The translations under genes and the position numbers were made by a program. A model generated the notes under the pieces. That model was given only the letters and a program-made list of their open reading frames with translations. It was not told the origin of the DNA and ran no database searches. A stretch of DNA of 43,663 bases. Source: Candidatus Hecatellales archaeon B24 (lineage in GTDB: Archaea; Thermoproteota; Bathyarchaeia; Hecatellales; Hecatellaceae). Shown here one piece after another: positions 6,819 through 14,571 of the stretch (the stretch's first letter is position 1; every line of letters begins with the position of its first letter). Location of the stretch: contig LUCC01000001.1 in NCBI GenBank assembly GCA_001593855.1, positions 1 to 43,663 on the forward strand, read 5' to 3'.

Positions 6819-6883
6819 GCGTTTTCCTAACATCATAAATAATTATCTTGCTTGCAGCGTTGTACGACCGTAAGGTGGAAAGC

Positions 6884-7432
6884 ATGATTGAAGTTCGATG
6901 GCATGGGCGTGGAGGACAGGGAGCCGTAACCGCGGCGGAAATCCTCGCCCACGCAGCCATAAGAGAAGGAAAATACGCGCAGGCATTTCCATCCTTCGGA
7001 CCTGAAAGACGTGGGGCTCCTGTGCTTGCCTTCAACAGGTTTGACGACAAGCCTATCTGGGTTCGCTCCGACGTCTACGAGCCCGATGTCGTAGCAGTCT
7101 TAGACCCAAGCCTATTGGCGGCTGTCAACGTTCTAGGCGGGCTTAAACCTGACGGGGTAGTCGTAATAAATGCTAGGGAGACCCTAAGCGAAATTAAGGC
7201 TCACCTAGGCTTCCAAGGGAAAACCGCCCTGATCAACGCGACAGACATCGCCTTAGAAGTGCTTAAAGTTCCCATCGTCAACACGGCGATGGTTGGAGCT
7301 TTCATAAAGGCAACAGGGTTAGTTAAGCTGGACTCGGCGGTTGAAGCGGTAATCGAGAGATTCGGGGGGAAAACTGGAGAGCGTAACGCTGAGGCTGTTA
7401 AGAAAGCCTATGAAGTCACAGTTTTGGGGTGA
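6884..7432 (+). CDS. porG: Pyruvate:ferredoxin oxidoreductase, gamma subunit
   Basis: Gamma subunit of the four-subunit archaeal 2-oxoacid:ferredoxin oxidoreductase, which interconverts pyruvate and acetyl-CoA with ferredoxin. The family signature starts at once: RWHGRGGQGAVTAAEIL, then PSFGPERRGAPVLAFNR, and ends with the MVGAFIKATGLV segment. I chose ATG 6884 rather than the longer frame from 6848. It begins exactly where the family does, and a GGTGG ribosome site lies 6-10 bp upstream. It is the first gene of a G-D-A-B operon. Its TGA overlaps the GTG start of porD. Confidence 0.95.
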   Translation: MIEVRWHGRGGQGAVTAAEILAHAAIREGKYAQAFPSFGPERRGAPVLAFNRFDDKPIWVRSDVYEPDVVAVLDPSLLAAVNVLGGLKPDGVVVINARETLSEIKAHLGFQGKTALINATDIALEVLKVPIVNTAMVGAFIKATGLVKLDSAVEAVIERFGGKTGERNAEAVKKAYEVTVLG

Positions 7433-7770
7433 AAGGTTTGGGTGAGGCTAAGTCTGAAGTGGAAGAGAAACGTGAAAGATTGGAGGCGCCGCTTAGGGAC
7501 GGCTGGAGAAAGCTGCCGCACTCCCTCCTAATCTTCGAACCTGCCACCTCCCTATACTACTATACCGGGGATTGGAGAACCTTCAAGCCTGTCAGAGACC
7601 GGAGCAAGTGTATCGCCTGCCTCCTATGCTGGGTTTACTGTCCTGAAGGCTGCATCTACATTGCCAGCGACGGAGGAATCGACGTAGACCTCAACTACTG
7701 TAAGGGCTGCGGAATATGCGCGAAGGAGTGCCCGCTGGGAGCTATAACCATGGTGGAGGAGGAGAAGTAG
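7429..7770 (+). CDS. porD: Pyruvate:ferredoxin oxidoreductase, delta subunit (2[4Fe-4S] ferredoxin)
   Basis: Carries electrons from the thiamine centre to ferredoxin. Two classic clusters are visible: CIACLLCWVYCPEGC and CKGCGICAKECPLGA, in the C-terminal half. The N-terminal part has the conserved W-R pattern before the clusters (YYTGDWRTFKPVRD). The start is GTG 7429, overlapping the porG stop by four bases (GTGA), a sign of translational coupling. A TTG at 7438 is an alternative. It is followed two bases later by the porA start. Confidence 0.95.
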   Translation: MKGLGEAKSEVEEKRERLEAPLRDGWRKLPHSLLIFEPATSLYYYTGDWRTFKPVRDRSKCIACLLCWVYCPEGCIYIASDGGIDVDLNYCKGCGICAKECPLGAITMVEEEK

Positions 7771-7772
7771 AG

Positions 7773-8948
7773 ATGGCTAGAAGAATCGCTGTGGAAGATT
7801 CCCATGCCGTCGCCCTCGCCGCAAAGATGGCCAACGTCGATGTGATTGCAGCCTACCCGATCACGCCTCAAACCCACATCGTTGAAGAGCTGTCAAGAAT
7901 GGTTTCGGATGGAGAATTCGACGCGGAATACATCAACGTTGAATCAGAGCATTCGGCCATAAGCGCCTGCATCGGGGCTTCAGCCGTCGGCGCCCGCTGC
8001 TTCACGGCTACAGCCGGGCAGGGCCTAGCCCTCATGCATGAAATCCTTTTCATAGCGGCAGGGAACAGGTTTCCCATAGTTATGGCTATCGCCAACCGCT
8101 GCCTTTCGCCGAACATTAACATTTGGGGAGACCAAAGCGATGTGATGTCGTCAAGGGACTGCGGCTGGATTCAGATTTTCGCCGAGAACGCCCAGGAAAT
8201 CTTCGACCTAATTCTTTCAGCCTTCAAAATATCTGAGGACGACCGGGTTTTGCTTCCTGTAGCCGTAAACTTCGACGGCTTCTACGCAACCCATGTCGTG
8301 GAAAGAATGGACTTACCGGAGGAGGAAGAAGTTCGACGGTTCCTTCCGCCTCACCGAACTGCGAGGTATAAGCTTGACCCTGACCGTCCTTTAACTTTCG
8401 GAGCCATAGGCTTTCCTGCAATCCAGTTCGAGCTTAGACGCCAGTGGGAGGAAGCCCTCTGCAACTCAAAGCAGGTTGTAAAAGAGGTCTGGCAGGAGTT
8501 CGGCAGAATTTTCGGCCGCCACTACGATGTTTTAGAACCCTACCGGATGGAAGACGCTGAAATAGGCTTCATACTCATGGGTGGAAGCAGTGGAACCTGC
8601 AGGGTTGCCGTTGACAGGCTTAGGGAGAGAGGCTTCAAGGCCGGCATGATTAAGCTCAGGCTTTTCAGGCCTTTCCCCAAGGAGGAAATTTTGGAAGCCG
8701 TAAGCAGGCTTAAAACCCTCATAACCGTTGACAAGCACATCTGCCTGGGAGGGTTAGGCGGGCCTCTCTTCAACGATTTACGCTCCCTCTTCTACGGCTT
8801 CCAACGCCGGATTAACGTTGCAGGCTTCATAGCTGGAGTGGGAGGCAGAGACATTAAAGTTGAAGACTTCGAGCACATGTTCGAAAAGGTGGTTAAGGGG
8901 GAAGTTTCCCCTGAAAAACACGTTTTCATAGTTAGAGGTGAAAGCTGA
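7773..8948 (+). CDS. porA: Pyruvate:ferredoxin oxidoreductase, alpha subunit
   Basis: Alpha subunit with the pyrimidine-binding domain of the thiamine enzyme. Recognisable parts are AAYPITPQTHIVEELS near the N terminus, the E-x-E region YINVESEHSAISACIGASA, FTATAGQGLALMHE, and the C-terminal transketolase-like half (HICLGGLGGPLFNDL). The ATG at 7773 follows GGAGG-rich sequence and fits the family start (MARRIAVEDSHAVALAAK). A longer frame from 7716 would overlap porD. The TGA overlaps the porB ATG (ATGA). Confidence 0.95.
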   Translation: MARRIAVEDSHAVALAAKMANVDVIAAYPITPQTHIVEELSRMVSDGEFDAEYINVESEHSAISACIGASAVGARCFTATAGQGLALMHEILFIAAGNRFPIVMAIANRCLSPNINIWGDQSDVMSSRDCGWIQIFAENAQEIFDLILSAFKISEDDRVLLPVAVNFDGFYATHVVERMDLPEEEEVRRFLPPHRTARYKLDPDRPLTFGAIGFPAIQFELRRQWEEALCNSKQVVKEVWQEFGRIFGRHYDVLEPYRMEDAEIGFILMGGSSGTCRVAVDRLRERGFKAGMIKLRLFRPFPKEEILEAVSRLKTLITVDKHICLGGLGGPLFNDLRSLFYGFQRRINVAGFIAGVGGRDIKVEDFEHMFEKVVKGEVSPEKHVFIVRGES

Positions 8949-9868
8949 TGGCCGTAAGCCAAGAATACTTCAAAACCTTTAGAGACCTCCCACGGGAAGA
9001 CTGGTTTGTCTGCGGACATCGGGCCTGCCAGGGCTGCGGTGAAGCCATAGCGGTAAGGCTGATCCTTAAAGCCCTAGGCCCCAACACCATCGTGGTTTCC
9101 CCAACAGGCTGCCTTGAAATAATCTCCTCACCTTTCCCGTACACTTCCTGGGCAGTTCCATGGATTCACGTAGCCTTCGAAAACGCTGCCGCCGTAGCTT
9201 CAGGAATCGAAGCCGGCCTCAAAGTTCTAGCAAGAAAAGGCCTGCTGGAGAAGCAGAAAACTAACGTGCTGGTTCTGGCCGGAGACGGGGGAACCGTCGA
9301 CATAGGTCTTCAATCCCTTTCAGGCGCCCTTGAACGCGGACACGACTTCCTTTACGTATGCCTTGACAACGAGGCCTACATGAACACCGGTATCCAGCGT
9401 TCAGGAGCCACCCCCTTCATGTGCTGGACCACCACAAGCCAGGTTGGAAGGGTGAAAAGGGGAAACCTAACCTGGAAGAAGAATATGCCAGCTATCGTGG
9501 CAGCCCACCGGGTTCCCTACGTGGCCACCGCAACCGTAGCCTACCCCTTGGACCTAGCAAACAAAGCTAAGCGTGGAATAGAAACGGAAGGTCCAGCCTA
9601 CCTTCACGTTTTAGCTTCCTGCCCAACGGGGTGGAGGCTTCCTCCAGAGCTCTCAGTGGAAATTTCAAGGCTGGCCGTTCAAACAGGCTTCTTCCCCCTC
9701 TACGAAATCGTAGACGGAGAGTTCAGGGTAACCGTTGAAATCCCCAGACGTAAACCCGTAGCCGAATACCTTAAGCCTCAAGGACGCTTCAGGCATTTAA
9801 CCGACGAGGACATAGCTAAAATACAGGAGCAAGTTGATAGAGAATGCGCCAGGCTTGGAATCCCCTAA
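8948..9868 (+). CDS. porB: Pyruvate:ferredoxin oxidoreductase, beta subunit
   Basis: Binds thiamine diphosphate and a [4Fe-4S] cluster. CGHRACQGCGEA near the N terminus supplies cluster cysteines. GDGGTVDIGLQSLSGALERGHDFLYVCLDNEAYMNTG is the thiamine GDG...N motif. NTGIQRSGATPFMCWTTTS is typical of pyruvate-type rather than indolepyruvate-type enzymes. 306 residues is the family length. It is the last gene of porGDAB. Its stop overlaps by four bases the stop of the convergent TorD-like gene (CTAA). Confidence 0.95.
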   Translation: MAVSQEYFKTFRDLPREDWFVCGHRACQGCGEAIAVRLILKALGPNTIVVSPTGCLEIISSPFPYTSWAVPWIHVAFENAAAVASGIEAGLKVLARKGLLEKQKTNVLVLAGDGGTVDIGLQSLSGALERGHDFLYVCLDNEAYMNTGIQRSGATPFMCWTTTSQVGRVKRGNLTWKKNMPAIVAAHRVPYVATATVAYPLDLANKAKRGIETEGPAYLHVLASCPTGWRLPPELSVEISRLAVQTGFFPLYEIVDGEFRVTVEIPRRKPVAEYLKPQGRFRHLTDEDIAKIQEQVDRECARLGIP

Positions 9869-10587
9869 ACTTCCTCCATATTTTCTGGTTTAAACTCTTC
9901 AAAGGCTTCTGTCATCCCGCTTAGAAACTCGTTTAGCAAGCCCTCATCCTGGCTTAGGAAGCCCTTAGTCAGCTTCGCCAGCCCCCTGTAAAGGTCTAAC
10001 CTTGCCTCCTCGAACATGAGGTCGCAGAACCCTGGAATCCACACCTTCAAATGCTGCTTTAAAAAGGAATCCTGCATTCCAATAAGGCTTAAAGCCTTCT
10101 CAAGGTTTCCTTCCCCCCAGGCTGCAGCCTCCTCCCCACAGAGAAACCTCATGAAATCCAGTTCAAAGCCTAAATGGTCTGGAGGCTCCTCAGCACTCTC
10201 AGGAATTTTAACTCCAACCCTGCCGTAAAACAGGGTAACCCCAGCAGCTTCACCGCTTACATGGGCAGACTCGCAGGGAGGTGGCAGCCCGCGTCCTCCA
10301 AGCAGCCTATTCCTTTCGGAAGTAACAGCCTCTAGGGCTTCCTCCAAAGTTCTCTCCCTCCACTCACCAATGAACTTTCTTATCAGTCCTAAGCCCTCGT
10401 TAAGCTCCCCTGTAATGGTCGGCTGGGTTAGGAGGCCTGAAATTATTTCCTCAAACTCCTGGCTGAAGAGTTCCCTTAGAAACTCGCTGTCTGGAGGCCT
10501 AACGTAAAGCTGGCTTAAAAGCCCGTAAAGGCGTCCCCTAGAATTTGCAAGCCCAGAGAAAACCTTCAGGTAGTCCTCAACCTTCAA
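9865..10587 (-). CDS. TorD/DmsD-family redox enzyme maturation chaperone
   Basis: Helical chaperones of this family insert cofactor into molybdo- or tungstoenzymes and proof-read Tat export. Two signatures are visible: RNRLLGGRGLPPPCES (92-107), equivalent to the usual YxRLFxGPGxxPPYES, and EPPDHLGFELDFM (134-146), the diagnostic EPxDHxGxELxFM. 240 residues suits the family. No molybdoenzyme large subunit lies in the window, so its client is elsewhere or unknown. It is convergent with porB. Confidence 0.88.
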   Translation of the reverse strand: MKVEDYLKVFSGLANSRGRLYGLLSQLYVRPPDSEFLRELFSQEFEEIISGLLTQPTITGELNEGLGLIRKFIGEWRERTLEEALEAVTSERNRLLGGRGLPPPCESAHVSGEAAGVTLFYGRVGVKIPESAEEPPDHLGFELDFMRFLCGEEAAAWGEGNLEKALSLIGMQDSFLKQHLKVWIPGFCDLMFEEARLDLYRGLAKLTKGFLSQDEGLLNEFLSGMTEAFEEFKPENMEEV

Positions 10588-10707
10588 CCTTTCAAACCCT
10601 CTAGGGCTGGGCTTCTAAAACCAATAAGTTTTTCCCCTCCACACCCGGGAAGGCTAACCTTTAAACCTTCCAACGGTAGCCTTACCTTAGAAGGAGGCAC
10701 AGCCAAC

Positions 10708-11541
10708 TTGAGCTTAAACGTAGAACTCCTAAAGGAAATAGCCTCCGAAGTCAGGCACAGGGTTCAACCTCTAATAGGCGTGAAAAAGGCGTGGAGGACG
10801 CTGGGCCGTGGAGCCGGGGGAGACCGAACCAGGCTCATAGACGCCGTAGCTGAAGAAGCGGTTTTCGAGAAGCTTAAGGAGAAGAAGGTTTCCTGCGTGG
10901 TGGTAAGCGAGGAGAAGGGTGCAACGAGAATAGGCGGTGGAGGCGGCGGATACCTTATAGTTGACGCCCTAGACGGGACGAACAACGCCCTCAGGGGGAT
11001 ACCCTTCTGCTGCGTTTCACTTGCCGCCGCTGACAGGCCCAAGCTTTCAGCCGTCCACTCCGCGGTAGTTCAAGACCTCTACCACGGCGAAACCTTCTGG
11101 GCCCTGAAGGGTGGAGGAGCCTTCCTAGAAGGCAAACCGCTGGCTCCCTCGAAAACTGAAAGCTTAAGGGACGCCCTTGTAGGGGTAGATTTAAACCCGC
11201 CCATCCCGGAAGGGAAGGCTGGCAGCCTCCTAAGGCTTCTCAGAGCTGCCAAGCACAGCCGGCATTTCGGAGCTAACGCCTTGGAACTGTGCTACGTGGC
11301 TTCAGGCCGTCTAGACGCCTTCGTCGAGGTTAGAGACAGGATGAGGGTTACAGACCTGGCAGCCTCCCAGCTGATAATACAGGAGGCAGGAGGCCTGATA
11401 ACCAACGAAGCTGGAGGACGCTTGGACGCTCCGGCGAGCACACCCCGGTTTAGATTGTCCTTCCTAGCGGCGGGGAACAAAAACCTGTTAAACCGAATAG
11501 TTTCAATTCTCCACGGCGGCTCTTTAAGGCTTAATCCTTGA
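10708..11541 (+). CDS. Inositol monophosphatase / archaeal fructose-1,6-bisphosphatase family
   Basis: Mg-dependent, Li-sensitive-type phosphatase fold. Archaeal members often hydrolyse both inositol-1-phosphate and fructose-1,6-bisphosphate. Metal ligands are visible: the glutamate pair SEE (67-69), DALDGTNN (86-93) and D216 in RVTDLAAS. The usual (W)DxAAG is here TDLAAS, and the second-shell P of DPLDGT is A. The glycine-rich insert GGGGGG at 76-81 is unusual. Start TTG 10708 is supported by a strong AAGGAGG 11 bp upstream. The 3' end overlaps the convergent UPF0147 gene by 11 bp. Substrate cannot be fixed from sequence. Confidence 0.88.
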   Translation: MSLNVELLKEIASEVRHRVQPLIGVKKAWRTLGRGAGGDRTRLIDAVAEEAVFEKLKEKKVSCVVVSEEKGATRIGGGGGGYLIVDALDGTNNALRGIPFCCVSLAAADRPKLSAVHSAVVQDLYHGETFWALKGGGAFLEGKPLAPSKTESLRDALVGVDLNPPIPEGKAGSLLRLLRAAKHSRHFGANALELCYVASGRLDAFVEVRDRMRVTDLAASQLIIQEAGGLITNEAGGRLDAPASTPRFRLSFLAAGNKNLLNRIVSILHGGSLRLNP

Positions 11542-11812
11542 TGTTTTCGAGAACGCTTACCACATTCCAAACACGGGTTCTAGTGTAAGGAGGCATGTTA
11601 GGGTCCTGGGAGATCTCATCTAGAATGCCTATGGCGTTGGCCGCCCTAACCGCATGGCTTAAGCTTTGATCCTGAAGTGAGTCCATGGCGTTTTTAGCCG
11701 CCCTCCTAATGTTCCTAGGGGTTGTAGTGTCCTCCGATATGGCTTGAAGGATTTCCATGGCTTGAGCTATGTTCCGCTCGTACTCTTCAATCTTCCGCTT
11801 ACGCCTGGACAC
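11531..11812 (-). CDS. UPF0147 family protein
   Basis: A 93-residue helical protein of an archaea-specific family without known function. The conserved core runs from AMEILQAISEDTTTPRNIRRAAKNAMDSL to RAANAIGILDEISQDPNMPPYTRTRVWNVVSVLE: two related helical repeats, each with an SxDPxxPxxxR-like loop. The first roughly 15 residues are basic. It shares 11 bp at its 3' end with the phosphatase gene. Its start faces the p27 gene across a 92-bp AT-rich gap holding TATA-like sequences (TTAAATATTTTAAAATTT, 11872-11889). Confidence 0.92.
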   Translation of the reverse strand: MSRRKRKIEEYERNIAQAMEILQAISEDTTTPRNIRRAAKNAMDSLQDQSLSHAVRAANAIGILDEISQDPNMPPYTRTRVWNVVSVLENIKD

Positions 11813-11904
11813 GGGTTAAACCTCCCCTATAATCTTGAAAACACGTAATGCCAATAGTGTTCACCACCCTTAAATATTTTAAAATTTACCCTTGAAAGGT
11901 AAAC

Positions 11905-12312
11905 GTGAAACCAGCATGCTTTAAAGCGTCCTCAGCGAAGGTTTATTTGAGGCTGAAAAGTTTGGGTGAAGACCTGAAGCGTATGGCTGAACTGCTCAAG
12001 ACCGGAGCCTCCATGTTGGAGGAGGCGTGCCCCCAATGCGGTTCCCCCCTCTTCAAGCTTACCTCCGGCGAAGTTTACTGTGCCAAATGCGACAGAAAGG
12101 TTCTAATAGTTAAGTCCGACGAGGAGGTGCCCTCAGCCTTAACTCCTATGGCGCTTTCAACCCTGGAGGAAACCTTAACCGTGAACCTTCAAAGACTTGA
12201 AAAGGCTGTTAGAGCTGAAACCAGCCCAGAAGCCCTGGAAGGCCTCCTGAAACTCGTAAACTCACATTTAGAGGCCCTAGAAAGAATCAGGCGTATAAGA
12301 AGGCAGAGCTAG
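11905..12312 (+). CDS. Autoantigen p27 (Sjogren's/scleroderma) family zinc-ribbon protein
   Basis: Small protein of the ZNRD2/p27 family, of unknown cellular role in archaea. The signature is KRMAELLKTGASMLEEACPQCGSPLFKLTSGEVYCAKCDRKV, with two CxxC pairs for one zinc (CPQC and CAKC), followed by a helical C-terminal half. The GTG start at 11905 adds 19 residues outside the family. TTG at 11962, with GAGG 9 bp before it, is a strong alternative. The stop overlaps the Hef stop by four bases (CTAG). Confidence 0.85.
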   Translation: MKPACFKASSAKVYLRLKSLGEDLKRMAELLKTGASMLEEACPQCGSPLFKLTSGEVYCAKCDRKVLIVKSDEEVPSALTPMALSTLEETLTVNLQRLEKAVRAETSPEALEGLLKLVNSHLEALERIRRIRRQS

Positions 12313-14546
12313 TCTTCCTCTACGTAGCCAGCTTCAATCACCCTTCTAATTCTTTCAGCAAGCTTTTCTCCTACACCCTTAACCCTTGTAAGCTCCTTCC
12401 TGTCAGCCTTAAAGACTCCTTCAACAGAACCGAACTCCTTCAGAAGCCTCCTAGCAAGGGTTCGCTCGACACCTGGAAGCCCGGCGACAATGTACTCTTG
12501 AATTTCTCGGAGGGTTGGAGGCTTTCCCTCCCTTAAGGCGGGGTAAGCCTTCCCGGCAGCCTGCTCTCTTCTGGCCAAAAGAAGGATTACCCTGGCAGCG
12601 TCAGCAGGGTTTCTCACCCATATCACCGGGAGCTTGAAGTCGTAGAGGAGGCTTAGCATGGCGCCCAGTAAGGCTTGCGGCTGAACTCCCGCAGAGGCTT
12701 CTTCCCCCTCAACCAGCAGGAGGGCTCTGGGATACGTGGAAACAAGGCTTCGAGCCTGGCTGAAAAGCCTTCCATCCATGAGGCTTCGGGCGAAATCCTC
12801 CATCCGCTTACGTTCCACAGCCAGGTCTTGGGAGACCACGTAGTCGGCAACCTGGAGGCTTCTAAGCTCGATGCTGACTCCCAACCTTAGAAGCTCTCTG
12901 ACCACTTGGCTTCCCCCCTCACGATAGTCTACCAGCACCTTCAACTCCTCTCCTCCACCTGCCCTTCCAGTTTCAAGATAGAAATGGATGGTTTCCTGTT
13001 TAGGCTGAACGGCTTCCTCACGTTGAAGTTCGGTTATAGTCTTTCTCATCGCTTTCTCCCTGTGAACTCCAGCCCAGTAGTAGGCTTCGTCGCTGGTTCC
13101 CTCAGCCATGAAAATTACAACCTTGCCAGGCTGCCTCCTGCCAACTCTGCCCCGGCGCTGAACAAATCTAACCGCACTGGGGACATTATCATAGAAGACC
13201 ACCACGTCGGAAGCGGAGATGTCCAAGCCTTCCTCACCCACCTGGGTTGCCACCAGCACGTTGTAGACACCTTCTTTAAAGGCTTCTAAGGCTTCAACCT
13301 GCCTCCGCTGGCTTAACCCTTTATCCTCGCCTCTGCTGGCATGTCCCACAAGCCTTACCGCCCTAACGCCTTCAACGCCTTCAAGCTCTTCTTCGAGAAG
13401 CTTAGCGGTACTCCTGTAATTGGTGAAAACGATTATTCTCCTCGCACCTTCGGCTAGGAGGCTTCTTAAAACGCTGGGAAGCTTTTCAAGCTTAGGATGC
13501 TTAACCCCCCGGCTTAACCCTATAAGGGCAAAGTTTACAGCCTCAACGATTCTCCCATCGGAGAAAAGCATTTTAAGGCTTGTAGGAGGCCTACGGGAGG
13601 AAGCCTTATCCTTCAGCCTGGAAAAATATTCGTTGAAGGCTTCTAAGCCCTGCCCTTCCACTAGGGCTAAGCCCTGCCTAACCCTTTTAGCGTTTAAAGC
13701 TTCGCAGAGCAGCCTTAAGGCTTCCACGTTTCTCCCTTCAGCCGCCAGCATCCTTCTAAGCTGGCTTTCAGCTTCGGTTAGGGCTTTATAGCTTACCCTG
13801 CCTCCTCCCGGCAGGAGTTTACGCTCTTCAAGAAGCTTAATCTTCTCTTCCAAGTATTCCTTCAGGAGCAGTCTGACCTGCTTAAGGGCTCCTTCAAGCT
13901 TAACTTTAACCCATTCAACCTTCATCGCTTTAACGTAGGGTCTAACGTCCGGGCTTAGGTCTGTCCGCGCCTCCACGAATCTTATGGACAGGTTGCGTTT
14001 AACCTCTTCAATTTGCTCCCTAGTTGAGCCGGGGGAGGCTGTCAGGGCTAGGATAAGCGGGCTGCTGGAACGTTTAACGTACTGCTCGGCTAGGAAAACG
14101 TAGGAGTGGTTTCCAACAGCCCTATGCGCCTCGTCGAAAACCATTAAAACCACGTCTTCAAGCCTGAATCTTCCGGCTAGAACATCGTTTTCCATGGCTT
14201 GAGGCGTGGTGAAAACAATTTTGGCTTGGAGTTTTTCCCGCTTCTCCGGCGGGGTTTCACCTGTGAGGAGGGTGAAGTCTTCGGCTGGAAGCTTTAAGGT
14301 TTCCATGAAGTTTCTGTGGTGCTGGTGGGTTAGAGGCCTCGTAGGAGCTAGAACTACCACTTTTCCCTCCGGGTTTGCCTTAAGCCTTTCAGCGGCAGCC
14401 AGCATGGCTATAACGGTTTTACCCAGCCCCGTAGGCAAAACCACTAAGGTGTTCCCTTTAAGGCAGGTGGCAAGGATTTTCGCCTGGTAGAGGCGGAACT
14501 CTAAGGTTTCAGGCTTGACAAGCGGATGGGTGAAATACTGAGGCAT
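12309..14546 (-). CDS. hef: Hef helicase-nuclease (XPF/FANCM family)
   Basis: Fork-structure processing enzyme joining an SF2 helicase to an XPF nuclease. Helicase motifs: PTGLGKT (38-44), DEAH (138-141), TASPG, VATQVGEEGLDI and QRRGRVGRR (463-471). The ERCC4 nuclease begins near 537 (VLVDYREGG) and keeps the catalytic VERK (577-580). A tandem helix-hairpin-helix region (about 690-740) ends the protein. 745 residues is the normal length for the fused archaeal form. The usual GDY before the nuclease core reads ADY. It lies 25 bp downstream of DP2 on the same strand and is probably cotranscribed with it. Confidence 0.95.
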   Translation of the reverse strand: MPQYFTHPLVKPETLEFRLYQAKILATCLKGNTLVVLPTGLGKTVIAMLAAAERLKANPEGKVVVLAPTRPLTHQHHRNFMETLKLPAEDFTLLTGETPPEKREKLQAKIVFTTPQAMENDVLAGRFRLEDVVLMVFDEAHRAVGNHSYVFLAEQYVKRSSSPLILALTASPGSTREQIEEVKRNLSIRFVEARTDLSPDVRPYVKAMKVEWVKVKLEGALKQVRLLLKEYLEEKIKLLEERKLLPGGGRVSYKALTEAESQLRRMLAAEGRNVEALRLLCEALNAKRVRQGLALVEGQGLEAFNEYFSRLKDKASSRRPPTSLKMLFSDGRIVEAVNFALIGLSRGVKHPKLEKLPSVLRSLLAEGARRIIVFTNYRSTAKLLEEELEGVEGVRAVRLVGHASRGEDKGLSQRRQVEALEAFKEGVYNVLVATQVGEEGLDISASDVVVFYDNVPSAVRFVQRRGRVGRRQPGKVVIFMAEGTSDEAYYWAGVHREKAMRKTITELQREEAVQPKQETIHFYLETGRAGGGEELKVLVDYREGGSQVVRELLRLGVSIELRSLQVADYVVSQDLAVERKRMEDFARSLMDGRLFSQARSLVSTYPRALLLVEGEEASAGVQPQALLGAMLSLLYDFKLPVIWVRNPADAARVILLLARREQAAGKAYPALREGKPPTLREIQEYIVAGLPGVERTLARRLLKEFGSVEGVFKADRKELTRVKGVGEKLAERIRRVIEAGYVEED

Positions 14547-14571
14547 GCTTCCAGCCTTACCATGATGAGGC

